From: Planctomycetaceae bacterium
Lineage (GTDB): Bacteria > Planctomycetota > Planctomycetia > Pirellulales > Thermoguttaceae
NCBI GenBank assembly: GCA_031287585.1
Contig: JAITST010000315.1
Coordinates: forward strand, 1-15,733
DNA length: 15,733 bases
Direction: 5' to 3'
A model generated the notes under the pieces. That model did no database searches, was not told where the DNA came from, and saw nothing but the letters and a program-made list of their open reading frames with translations. Position 1 is the stretch's first letter. Each line of letters opens with the position of its first letter. This document shows, one piece after another, positions 9,369-15,733 of this stretch. The translations under genes and the position numbers were made by a program.

Positions 9369-9474
9369 GGGAACACGGCAATCTTGACAATTTGCTGTGA
9401 AATGCTGCCAATGATGCGAATCTTGTGTTAAAAATTATTCGCAAAAATTTTCTCCTTTTCCTCCCATATTGCTA

Positions 9475-9503
9475 TTGATTCTTTTGCGATAAATTTGGAT
9501 AAT
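9475..9503 (+). promoter_or_regulatory. Candidate promoter for lptD
   Basis: TTGATT (9475-9480) and GATAAT (9498-9503) are separated by 17 bases, matching four of six and five of six consensus positions. Transcription would begin near 9510, only a few bases before the ATG at 9514. This would favour translation from the ATG at 9634, with a leader of about 125 nt similar to that of the giant gene. Confidence 0.35.
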
Positions 9504-9513
9504 TCCCGCGATT

Positions 9514-12500
9514 GTGTACTGTTTATTGTTCTCATCACGCTTTGTATTGCGGGAGGCGATTACGCTTACATACGGCTTTGCGCTGCGGTTTGTTTTGCTT
9601 TTTGCTCAGCGGTTGATTGGTTTTGTTCAGCCGATGGGCGGTGCTGCGCGCTTGTCGGTTTTGTTCTTTGTAATTGTCTCTACCTCTTTGTTTGCTCAGT
9701 ACAATTATCTTGCACAGGATAAACAGCAGTTTCCTTTGCAGCAGTTGCAACAAATACAGCGTCACTTGCCTAACATTCCCAACTTACCGCCAGTTGCTTC
9801 CATTTTGCCTACATTCTCAAATGGTGAACATAACAACACTTTGCATAGCAGCAGCGAGTTACCCGGTTTTGGTAATCAGGCGATTGTCGCTTCGCGGTTT
9901 ACTCCGCTTTCCGTTGAAACCAGCAACGCATTCGCCGACTCGTCTGGTAATTCGATAATCTTTTATCCGCAACAAGCGTCGAATGTACCGATTTCCGTTA
10001 CCGCTAAAACCGGTACCGTTCGCAAACACACAAGCAGTGACGTTTACTTTCTCGATGGCGATTGTGAAATTCGTCAGGGTAACGATGTTACAGTCGCACC
10101 GCACGCCGTTGTCTGGGTTGACCATCCGAAGTCAGACCCAAGCGCGTTACGTGAAGTTACCGTTTATCTCGAATCACCCGATAAGAATAATCCCGTCGTC
10201 GCGTCAATCGCGTCGTACAACGGCGGCGGTCGAATCGTTGACCGCAAGTGGCTCGGCACGTTCAGAACATCAGCCGTTATCACTCCGTTCGTCATCGAAC
10301 TCAAACAACAGCCGCACGAAATCACGCCGGAGATTTACAACCGTGCTATCGCCGCGTTACATCCGAAGTCTGCCATCCAGCAAGTCGCCGTAACACAGGA
10401 GCAGAATCGTGACCCCGCAAGCGAAAACAATACCGGTTTGCAACTCGAAGGTCGCCGAATCGGAATCCATTCACGCGGCGACCAACCGAACAGTATGCAG
10501 AGCGTTCCCGACCCGTCAAACGCCAACCGCAGCATAACCGTCATCACCAACGGTGTAACGATAACCATAGAGAGTCTCGGCAGTAATGACGATTCGTCAT
10601 CGCAGTTCCTGCTCGGTCAGGTTCAAGACATCTCGACCGACTACGCCGTTGTCTGGGCATCGAACATTGGTCTGTTGCAACGCGGTGACGATAACGTTCA
10701 ACGTAACAACGACGACTTTGAAGTTTACCTTGAAGGTAACATCGTTTACCGCGACGGCGACCGCACAATTTACGCCGACAAAATGTATTACGACGTTAAA
10801 AACAAACTCGGTTACATCGTCGGCGGCGAAGTCATATCGCCGATTCAAAGCGGCAACAATCTTGGTCTGGAAGGTGTCGCACGTCTGAAAGCGGACGTTG
10901 TTCGCCGTCAAGGTGACGGCACGTTTGAGGCGGAAAACGCGATGATTACAACGAGTTTGCTTGGAGAACCGAGTTATCATTTGCGAAGTAAATCGCTGAC
11001 GGTGAACGAAAAAGTTACGCCGATTTTGAATCCGGTAACACGTATGCCGGTGATTGACGAAGACACGGGCAACGCACGGGTTGACCGTGAGATGTGGCTC
11101 GTTGCTGAGAACAACTTGATTTACGCCGGTCGCGTGCCAGTGTTTTACTGGCCTTGGATGGCGACGGATTTACAAGACCCCGTTCTGTATATCAAGTCCG
11201 CTGGTTACGGCAGCGACGACATTTTCGGAAATCAGTATCGAACGTCATGGAATCCGTTTCAGATTTTCAACATCCGTAAAGTACCGGACGGGTTATCGTG
11301 GGGAATAGATGTTGATTACTTCGACAAACGCGGTATCGGTGCTGGTACAGATTTTGGTTACAATCGCGAAACGTTGTTCGGCATCCCCGGTTTAACAAGA
11401 GGAAAAATCGACTTCTGGGGAATTTACGACACCGGTAAAGACGTGCTGACACGCAATCGCCGCGACTTGTCTTTCCCCGACTCGTACCGTTACACACTCA
11501 ACTGGAAACATCGGCAACAACTCGGCAACTCGCCGGATTCGTGGATGTTCAACGCACAAGTTGGTAAAACGAGTGACGCGAATTTTCTTGAACAATACTA
11601 TTATAACTCGTGGATGACCGAACCGAACCGGACAACTTCTGTCGAACTGAAAAAGACCGAAGGTACTCACTCGCTTGGTGTCAAAGCGGAGTACGCACTC
11701 GATACGACGGTTACGAACACGAATACGTTGCCGCGTCTTGACCTTTATACTGTTGGTCGTTCGTGGCTTCACGACACGCTAACGTGGCACTCGCATACAC
11801 GGTTGATGTATGCACAGTACAATGTTCTCGCCCCGCCGACTGACCCGACCGACGCGGATTTGTTCAACTATCTTGATTACGAGGTGAGTAACGGAATACA
11901 CTATCCGGCGGGTGCTGCGGCGATTTCCGCAGAGGGCGAAGTTTTATCGACACGTCACGAGTTGGACTTGCCGTTCAGTTTGGGTGCGTTAAAAGTTGTG
12001 CCATACGTCTTGGGCGATTTTTCGCATTGGGGAAAAGTTCGTGACGGCGGTAGTCTTGATAGATTGTACGGTCAGACGGGCGTTCGCGTCAATTTGCCGT
12101 TTTGGAATGTGAATCCAAACGTGTCGAGTAAAACGTTTTACGTGAACGGACTTTCTCATAAAGTTGACCTCGATACCGAGTTTATGTACGGTAGTGCGGA
12201 CAAACATATCGACAAACTGATTATGTACGACCCGCTGGACGACTGGTCAACGGACAGCGTGCGTCGGCGATTTAGTGGTGGAGTAGTACCGTTGCAGTAC
12301 GACCCGCGTTATTATGCGTTGCGAAGCGGAATGGGCGGTAACGTTGCGTCGTCGATTATGGATATTGCGGATTCGCTAACGATGTTTCGTTTCGGTATGA
12401 CACATCGTTGGCAAACAAAACGCGGCACGTCGGGACATCGAAACATCGTTGACTGGATAACGTTGTCAACGCATTTCAATTACTACCCCGACGAATCGCA

Positions 12501-12966
12501 GAACAACGGACAAGCACTCGGACTAATTGACTACAATTTACGTTGGCACGTAGGCGACCGTTTTCTGGTATTCTCGTCGGGCTTGTTCGATACTGGCAGC
12601 GATTCGCAAAAGATGGTACGCGCCGGTTTACAAACGCAAAGACCGGGACGCGGTAGTCTGATGGTAGCGGCGGACTGGTTTGACGGAATTGTATCAAAGA
12701 CATACATCTCACTTGATACGTCTTACGTAGTAAACAAAAAATACTCGTTATCATATTCAACTGCCTACGACGTAAACGACGGAATAAACACGGGACACAA
12801 CATCGGCTTGGTAAGAACGGGCGAATCGTTCACATTATTTGTAGGAGCAAACTACAATGAATCGCTAAACACATGGTCATTCGGTCTAAACCTAGCACCA
12901 AACTTCCTGCCAAGCATAGCAAACAGAACGACAGGTGCAAACTCGGTGAATAGTGTGCAGAGATAA
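9514..12966 (+). CDS. lptD: LPS-assembly outer-membrane protein LptD (OstA family)
   Basis: LptD receives lipopolysaccharide from the periplasmic Lpt bridge and inserts it into the outer leaflet. The longest reading gives 1150 residues. A classic signal peptide begins only at Met41 (nt 9634): Gly-Gly-Ala-Ala-Arg, then a hydrophobic core ending FAQ near residue 62. The true start may therefore be 9634, giving about 1110 residues; neither start has a strong ribosome binding site. Periplasmic OstA/LptA-type strands are seen near 177-205 (FLDGDCEIRQG) and 403-470 (YLEGNIVYRDGDRTIYADKM). The family hallmark before the barrel, PVFYWPWM, is at 542-549. The rest is beta-barrel-like, with alternating aromatic strands to about residue 1134. 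Family members in proteobacteria are usually about 750-800 residues, so this one is long. Only one cysteine (184) remains in the mature chain, so the disulfide switch known in E. coli LptD cannot form. No lptE, lptA or lptC is seen nearby. Confidence 0.8.
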   Translation: MYCLLFSSRFVLREAITLTYGFALRFVLLFAQRLIGFVQPMGGAARLSVLFFVIVSTSLFAQYNYLAQDKQQFPLQQLQQIQRHLPNIPNLPPVASILPTFSNGEHNNTLHSSSELPGFGNQAIVASRFTPLSVETSNAFADSSGNSIIFYPQQASNVPISVTAKTGTVRKHTSSDVYFLDGDCEIRQGNDVTVAPHAVVWVDHPKSDPSALREVTVYLESPDKNNPVVASIASYNGGGRIVDRKWLGTFRTSAVITPFVIELKQQPHEITPEIYNRAIAALHPKSAIQQVAVTQEQNRDPASENNTGLQLEGRRIGIHSRGDQPNSMQSVPDPSNANRSITVITNGVTITIESLGSNDDSSSQFLLGQVQDISTDYAVVWASNIGLLQRGDDNVQRNNDDFEVYLEGNIVYRDGDRTIYADKMYYDVKNKLGYIVGGEVISPIQSGNNLGLEGVARLKADVVRRQGDGTFEAENAMITTSLLGEPSYHLRSKSLTVNEKVTPILNPVTRMPVIDEDTGNARVDREMWLVAENNLIYAGRVPVFYWPWMATDLQDPVLYIKSAGYGSDDIFGNQYRTSWNPFQIFNIRKVPDGLSWGIDVDYFDKRGIGAGTDFGYNRETLFGIPGLTRGKIDFWGIYDTGKDVLTRNRRDLSFPDSYRYTLNWKHRQQLGNSPDSWMFNAQVGKTSDANFLEQYYYNSWMTEPNRTTSVELKKTEGTHSLGVKAEYALDTTVTNTNTLPRLDLYTVGRSWLHDTLTWHSHTRLMYAQYNVLAPPTDPTDADLFNYLDYEVSNGIHYPAGAAAISAEGEVLSTRHELDLPFSLGALKVVPYVLGDFSHWGKVRDGGSLDRLYGQTGVRVNLPFWNVNPNVSSKTFYVNGLSHKVDLDTEFMYGSADKHIDKLIMYDPLDDWSTDSVRRRFSGGVVPLQYDPRYYALRSGMGGNVASSIMDIADSLTMFRFGMTHRWQTKRGTSGHRNIVDWITLSTHFNYYPDESQNNGQALGLIDYNLRWHVGDRFLVFSSGLFDTGSDSQKMVRAGLQTQRPGRGSLMVAADWFDGIVSKTYISLDTSYVVNKKYSLSYSTAYDVNDGINTGHNIGLVRTGESFTLFVGANYNESLNTWSFGLNLAPNFLPSIANRTTGANSVNSVQR

Positions 12967-13189
12967 ATAAATTTTGACAGTGACCGGTAAAATGAAAACT
13001 TAACGAACAATACGCAAAATACGCATTTCAACAAATCAACCTGTATCCAACCCACTGTGCCTAAATACCAAAACCAAAGCGTACACTAAGTTGAGACATA
13101 TGCGACACCACCCTCGTTTAATGGTAGATTACTGGCGTTGCAAGGTATATCTCGTTATCGGTGGGAAAAATTGGCATTAATTTGGTACA
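12967..13189. other. Intergenic region between convergent genes
   Basis: This 223-base gap separates lptD (+) from the DUF1573 gene (-). No convincing terminator hairpin with a T-tract is visible in either direction. The only structures are a weak AT-only stem (AAATT/AATTT near 13170-13185) and a short tandem AATACGCA pair near 13009-13025. Confidence 0.4.
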
Positions 13190-13657
13190 TCAAGGAGCAA
13201 GCGTTGGTGTCCAAGTACCGCCTGTATTATTTATTTCAACCGATGCTGTTAATGACATAGGGAAATTGGGGGAATACGGGTCATTGGTTCTTACAACAAT
13301 CGCTTTTTGAACTTTACCTTTTAGATTCGCAGGCAAAAACAAGACATCAATCGTTCCAGTTTCGTTCGGATCCAATTTTTTATTTGGAAAAGCAGTTACC
13401 TGAATAAACCCAATGCTTCCGCAAATTGGGGCAACATCAAAAATCTCTAACGGAACATATCCAACATTTTTAACTTGAAAAGAACACGGAATAGGCGTAT
13501 CATTTTCAATTTTGCCCATTGTAACTGTAACCTGGTCACTTGTAATTGTTGGGTGAAATAATCCATGAGGAAAGCATACTTTCCCCACTGTAAACAGCAG
13601 GGAAAGTATAAATACGCAAAACGCGGTGGAACATAAGAACGCACTTGTTGTTTTCAT
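13190..13657 (-). CDS. Short exported DUF1573 protein
   Basis: The call is a 155-residue protein starting at MKTTSAFLC (13657). A longer in-frame reading reaches 13930 but overlaps the preceding gene and puts a non-signal sequence in front of this signal peptide. Residues 7-25 are a hydrophobic signal peptide or membrane anchor. Residues about 42-140 match the DUF1573 immunoglobulin-like fold: a GKIENDTP turn, SFQVKNVG, PLEIFDVAPICGS, LDPNETGTIDVLFLPANLKGK, then AIVVRTNDPYSP. In many family members the central motif is CGC; here it is CGS, so one cysteine is lost. The function of the family is unknown. It lies 34 bases after the 86-residue Cys-rich gene and is probably the last gene of the operon. 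It lacks a strong ribosome binding site, so coupling to the upstream gene is possible. Confidence 0.8.
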   Translation of the reverse strand: MKTTSAFLCSTAFCVFILSLLFTVGKVCFPHGLFHPTITSDQVTVTMGKIENDTPIPCSFQVKNVGYVPLEIFDVAPICGSIGFIQVTAFPNKKLDPNETGTIDVLFLPANLKGKVQKAIVVRTNDPYSPNFPMSLTASVEINNTGGTWTPTLAP

Positions 13658-13691
13658 GGCTGGCGCGATAGATGATTTGTTTGTGAGTTCG

Positions 13692-13952
13692 TCAATCGGT
13701 TGATACTTCAATACACTCACCGGAAGTAGTACAACACGAATAACCTTCTTGACATCCTGCACGAACTTCAGAGTGTGTACCACCTTCATCAACCCACGTG
13801 TAAGTGTAGTAACACTCCTTTTCTTCAGATTCACTCTGACCGTATTGCTCCGGCGCAATTCCCAAAAGGAATAGTGCCATTCCAAACCAACCAACAGCGG
13901 CAACAAAGTGATAGCCGCCGAACGAAACAAAATTTGACAAACTTTTGTACAT
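13692..13952 (-). CDS. Small exported Cys-rich protein (86 aa)
   Basis: The start is MYKSLSNF at 13952, chosen because AAGGAG lies seven bases upstream; a longer frame to 13994 overlaps the preceding gene and has no such site. Residues 15-33 form a hydrophobic signal or anchor segment, followed by an acidic stretch (SESEEKE). The mature part has five cysteines at 47, 67, 73, 74 and 80. The last four form C-x5-CC-x5-C within GCQEGYSCCTTSGEC. This spacing recalls small disulfide-rich folds such as knottins and granulins, but that is resemblance only. I do not recognise the family. It sits 16 bases after the 339-residue gene and 34 bases before the DUF1573 gene. Confidence 0.75.
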   Translation of the reverse strand: MYKSLSNFVSFGGYHFVAAVGWFGMALFLLGIAPEQYGQSESEEKECYYTYTWVDEGGTHSEVRAGCQEGYSCCTTSGECIEVSTD

Positions 13953-13959
13953 AATAAAT

Positions 13960-13965
13960 CTCCTT
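13960..13965 (-). promoter_or_regulatory. Strong ribosome binding site of the 86-aa gene
   Basis: On the minus strand this reads AAGGAG, seven bases before the ATG at 13952. It decides the start and rules out the longer frame. It lies between the two genes, just past the stop of the preceding one. Confidence 0.75.
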
Positions 13966-13968
13966 GTG

Positions 13969-14988
13969 TTAAGGTGTAGGTGACACAGAAGCATCGGAAC
14001 GATTCCGTTTACCCCTGAATCTCATGTATATGGAAATTATTATCAGCAGTACTCCGAAAGCAATCATAAACATACGCGCCAATGAAAACCCTTCATGTTG
14101 CCTGATTAAGTCATTAATGTCAACTCCCGGCGGCAGAAATTGCTTCGGGTCAAATACTGACATTGGCGGGTCACCAAAAGTCAACTCAGTAACATTAAAA
14201 ATCTGACTCTCAATAAGTGAGCCATCAATATCAGTTTCTTTCTTCTCATATCTATTCAGAACAGGAATACCATCTATTACACCGTCATACTCACACTTAG
14301 TTGTGATTATCAAACTCGGCTTTTTGTCCGTGTATAGAAGCACATATCCATCCAAGAACGCCCACATATTATCCCTATCAAAACGGTAACTAAGATCTAG
14401 CGTTTCTACACTATTAACCAAATAATAAATCTTCAAAACAGCATACTCCTTACCATCAATTGTTTCCACAAAAACTTCAATACGCCTTTTAGGAACATCG
14501 CCGCTCACATCGAACCATGAACCTCTATCAAGCCCTAGGAAGGAGTAAGACGCAGAATAGAAACCTACTGAATCCAAAATTGAAGACAACTCAATGTCAC
14601 CGCCAACAGCAGAATGCGTCAGCAAGCGATACATACCACTCGATTGCTTTTCAAACGTAAACAACCCTTTTGGAGTTATCAACGTCGAAACCAATGCGCG
14701 TGGCGGCTCGATTCCATCAATATCAAAATGGTAATAATCATTATTCAGTCGCCAAAATGAAAGATGGCTTTTAGTTTCCAGTTTCCGTTTGACGTAATTA
14801 CAGTCAGTCTCCAACTTCATAGTTATCCGCGAATAAGCGTCCTTCAATCGCTGATGCGCTATAACGCATTCGTCCAGCAATGATTTTTCTTCCTCTGTCA
14901 AATCACCAGCGACTGACAGATGAACAAATGTAACACACTGCACCAAAATGGAGACTAGCAACAGAGAAGACACTCGCAATTGCAACAT
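13969..14988 (-). CDS. Exported protein with C-terminal membrane anchor (339 aa), unknown function
   Basis: The start ATG at 14988 follows GAGGA by six bases. Residues 1-28 are a signal peptide (hydrophobic core LLLVSILVQCVTFVHL, ending VAG). The mature domain (about 29-295) is rich in predicted beta strands. It begins with a helix carrying Cys41 and then MKLETDCNYVKRKLETKSH, and later has KYEYDG-like strands and an FNVTELTFGDPPMSVFDPKQ segment. A transmembrane helix (306-322) is followed by a basic RFRGKRNR tail, so the chain faces outward with a short cytoplasmic tail. The shape recalls LolA/MucB-like exported domains found in planctomycetes, but I cannot assign a family. It lies 46 bases after the 92-residue Cys-rich gene. 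Its likely setting is an operon with the two Cys-rich proteins and DUF1573. Confidence 0.75.
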   Translation of the reverse strand: MLQLRVSSLLLVSILVQCVTFVHLSVAGDLTEEEKSLLDECVIAHQRLKDAYSRITMKLETDCNYVKRKLETKSHLSFWRLNNDYYHFDIDGIEPPRALVSTLITPKGLFTFEKQSSGMYRLLTHSAVGGDIELSSILDSVGFYSASYSFLGLDRGSWFDVSGDVPKRRIEVFVETIDGKEYAVLKIYYLVNSVETLDLSYRFDRDNMWAFLDGYVLLYTDKKPSLIITTKCEYDGVIDGIPVLNRYEKKETDIDGSLIESQIFNVTELTFGDPPMSVFDPKQFLPPGVDINDLIRQHEGFSLARMFMIAFGVLLIIISIYMRFRGKRNRSDASVSPTP

Positions 14989-14994
14989 GCATAT

Positions 14995-14999
14995 TCCTC
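14995..14999 (-). promoter_or_regulatory. Ribosome binding site of the 339-aa gene
   Basis: The minus strand reads GAGGA six bases before the ATG at 14988. It supports this start over the out-of-frame ATG at 14992, which would be only two bases away. Confidence 0.65.
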
Positions 15000-15034
15000 A
15001 ATAAAAAAATGAGACAACTCTAAAGACCAAACCA

Positions 15035-15313
15035 TCAAATGACACCGGGTATGACTGCTGCACACATACATTTCCACATCAAAGTAGATAGGCTGAAACC
15101 TCGTGAACAAATACAGTTGCACGAACCCTGTCCACAAGCGAACGCAGCACCACTACCACGGTTGTACGCATGGCAAGTTGCGTCACTGTCACAGAACACA
15201 CACGAAACAATCCCCGTACCACCTTTAGCATTTCCCGGCAAAATAAAGAACAACATTGCAAACACCAGTAACGATGTAGCAAGCACGCAAGAAACATTAA
15301 CAAACTTTTTCAT
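15035..15313 (-). CDS. Small secreted Cys-rich protein (92 aa)
   Basis: The start MKKFVNV at 15313 follows a GGAG site seven bases upstream. A longer in-frame reading to 15394 adds an N-terminus unlike a signal peptide. Residues 2-29 form a clear signal peptide (KK, long hydrophobic core, ending GNA). The mature part of about 63 residues has nine cysteines at 38, 41, 47, 60, 65, 67, 69, 82 and 84. The pattern is CxxC, C, C, then CxCxC within GSCNCICSRG, then CxC. It also has many glycines. Such density suggests disulfide packing or metal binding after export. I do not recognise a family. It appears to be the first gene of the minus-strand set. Confidence 0.7.
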   Translation of the reverse strand: MKKFVNVSCVLATSLLVFAMLFFILPGNAKGGTGIVSCVFCDSDATCHAYNRGSGAAFACGQGSCNCICSRGFSLSTLMWKCMCAAVIPGVI

Positions 15314-15320
15314 AAGACAA

Positions 15321-15324
15321 CTCC
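15321..15324 (-). promoter_or_regulatory. Ribosome binding site of the 92-aa gene
   Basis: The minus strand reads GGAG in a TTGGAG context, seven bases before the ATG at 15313. It fixes the start at the signal peptide. Confidence 0.6.
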
Positions 15325-15422
15325 AATTCTTCATGGTTACAAACACAAACCAATCACTGCCATCTAACGCCAGATAGCACACATTCTGGGTCAAGTCACT
15401 CGCCCGACAATTTCCGAATTGC

Positions 15423-15570
15423 TCGAAAGTTATCGGTTAATACACTTTCATTTCCGGCTCATTTGGAGTGATGATTATTTAGGTAACTTTGTAGCAGCCA
15501 CTTGCAAAACCAAATCCCGTTAGGGACGAAACCCCACAAACCAGGTACAGCACTTTACCATAACTTTCGA
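15423..15570. repeat. 148-bp stretch bounded by an inverted repeat (MITE-like?)
   Basis: TCGAAAGTTAT at 15423-15433 is the exact reverse complement of 15560-15570. The similarity continues weakly inward on one side (CGGTTAA against GGTAAA in the complement). The inner part has the TCCCGTTAGGGA palindrome. No ORF is inside. It could be a small non-autonomous element or a remnant; the length of the match alone is not decisive. Confidence 0.35.
15515..15526. repeat. REP-like palindrome TCCCGTTAGGGA
   Basis: A four-base-pair stem TCCC/GGGA around GTTA, followed by CGAAACC. Short palindromes of the CCCGTAGGGACG type recur between genes in several bacterial lineages. Only one copy is seen in this window, so repeat-family membership is inferred. 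Confidence 0.35.
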
Positions 15571-15614
15571 TTCCGTCAACGGGGGTCAAAAAAAATTTTT
15601 CAGTTTTTCAGTTT

Positions 15615-15642
15615 GGGTGTGTAAACTTTAGTGGGGGATTTT
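15615..15642 (-). repeat. 28-nt repeat, right copy (inverted partner of 94-121)
   Basis: The reverse complement matches 94-121 at 25 of 28 positions, with mismatches only at positions 9, 16 and 17. It lies just beyond an A/T tract and the tandem TTTTTCAG pair. The two copies are the only ones found by eye; a weaker ACACTAAGTT match at 13084 is likely chance. Confidence 0.7.
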
Positions 15643-15733
15643 GTTTTCAACTAAATGGCACAAAAAATGCTGTGTCCGAGTAACATAACAAAATAATGCC
15701 CTAAATCCTTGTTAACTTATTTTGATGCGATGG

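Larger units (their letters stand above)
9286..9513. other. Intergenic region between the giant gene and lptD
   Basis: This stretch holds a short hairpin at 9350-9368 and a candidate promoter at 9475-9503. No T-tract terminator is seen after the giant gene. If the downstream start at 9634 is used for lptD, the untranslated interval extends to 9633. An 8-nt direct repeat GAACACGG occurs at 9309-9316 and 9371-9378, flanking the hairpin; it may be chance. Confidence 0.5.
15314..15733. other. Non-coding, repeat-rich right end
   Basis: No gene is supported in these 420 bases. They hold an 11-nt perfect inverted repeat (15423-15433 with 15560-15570), a TCCCGTTAGGGA palindrome (15515-15526), an A8T5 tract at 15588-15600, a tandem TTTTTCAG pair (15596-15611), and the right copy of the 28-nt repeat (15615-15642). 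A promoter for the minus-strand genes should lie here, but no clear -35/-10 pair stands out. Confidence 0.5.

Noticed and set aside
9384..9412. TTGACA at 9384-9389 as the lptD promoter
   Set aside because: No TATAAT-like box lies 16-18 bases downstream; the pair at 9475-9503 fits better.
12974..13002. TTGACA box after lptD as a promoter
   Set aside because: No -10 box at the right distance and no plus-strand gene downstream.
13009..13025. Tandem AATACGCA pair as a binding site or repeat array
   Set aside because: Just two 8-base copies in AT-rich intergenic DNA; no further units and no link to a gene start.
13081..13116. Third copy of the 28-nt repeat
   Set aside because: Only about ten bases (ACACTAAGTT) match the repeat, and the rest differs.
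13658..13930. N-terminal extension of the DUF1573 protein
   Set aside because: It overlaps the 86-residue gene almost fully, and the signal peptide begins at the ATG at 13657.
1..15733. CRISPR array, tRNA, rRNA or transposase gene
   Set aside because: No spaced direct-repeat array, no cloverleaf-like sequence and no transposase motif was found on reading both strands.

Overview
The window looks like a chromosomal segment of a Gram-negative bacterium, most probably a planctomycete or other PVC-group organism of moderate GC. The reasons are an LptD-type outer-membrane protein, a giant exported protein built from secretin N-domains, and a block of small exported Cys-rich proteins with a DUF1573 protein and a signal-peptide/C-terminal-anchor protein. 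This lineage call is inferred from gene content and style; no rRNA, tRNA or marker gene is present to confirm it.

Layout. Positions 1-387 are non-coding and hold one copy of a 28-nt repeat, a hairpin, and a good sigma70-type promoter (TTGTCA-18-TATAAT). Positions 388-9285 (+) encode a 2965-residue exported protein: signal peptide, short helical LTxxQ segment, secretin N0-like domain, then about 37 secretin N1-like modules with no secretin pore domain. Positions 9514 (or 9634)-12966 (+) encode an LptD/OstA-type LPS-assembly outer-membrane protein. Positions 12967-13189 separate convergent genes. On the minus strand, 15313 down to 13190 is a four-gene, closely spaced set, each gene exported or membrane anchored: a 92-residue Cys-rich protein, a 339-residue protein with signal peptide and C-terminal membrane anchor, an 86-residue Cys-rich protein, and a short DUF1573 protein. 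Positions 15314-15733 are non-coding and repeat-rich; they include an inverted copy of the 28-nt repeat from the left end.

How it fits together. The two long plus-strand genes are both envelope genes. The giant protein may be a periplasmic scaffold or ring/filament former; its link to LptD is adjacency only. The minus-strand set resembles secreted-peptide cassettes, but its role is unknown. The most interesting items are the giant N1-repeat protein with its four-module super-repeat (three tandem copies), the change in codon use at the 3' ends of both long genes, and the Cys-rich/DUF1573 cassette.
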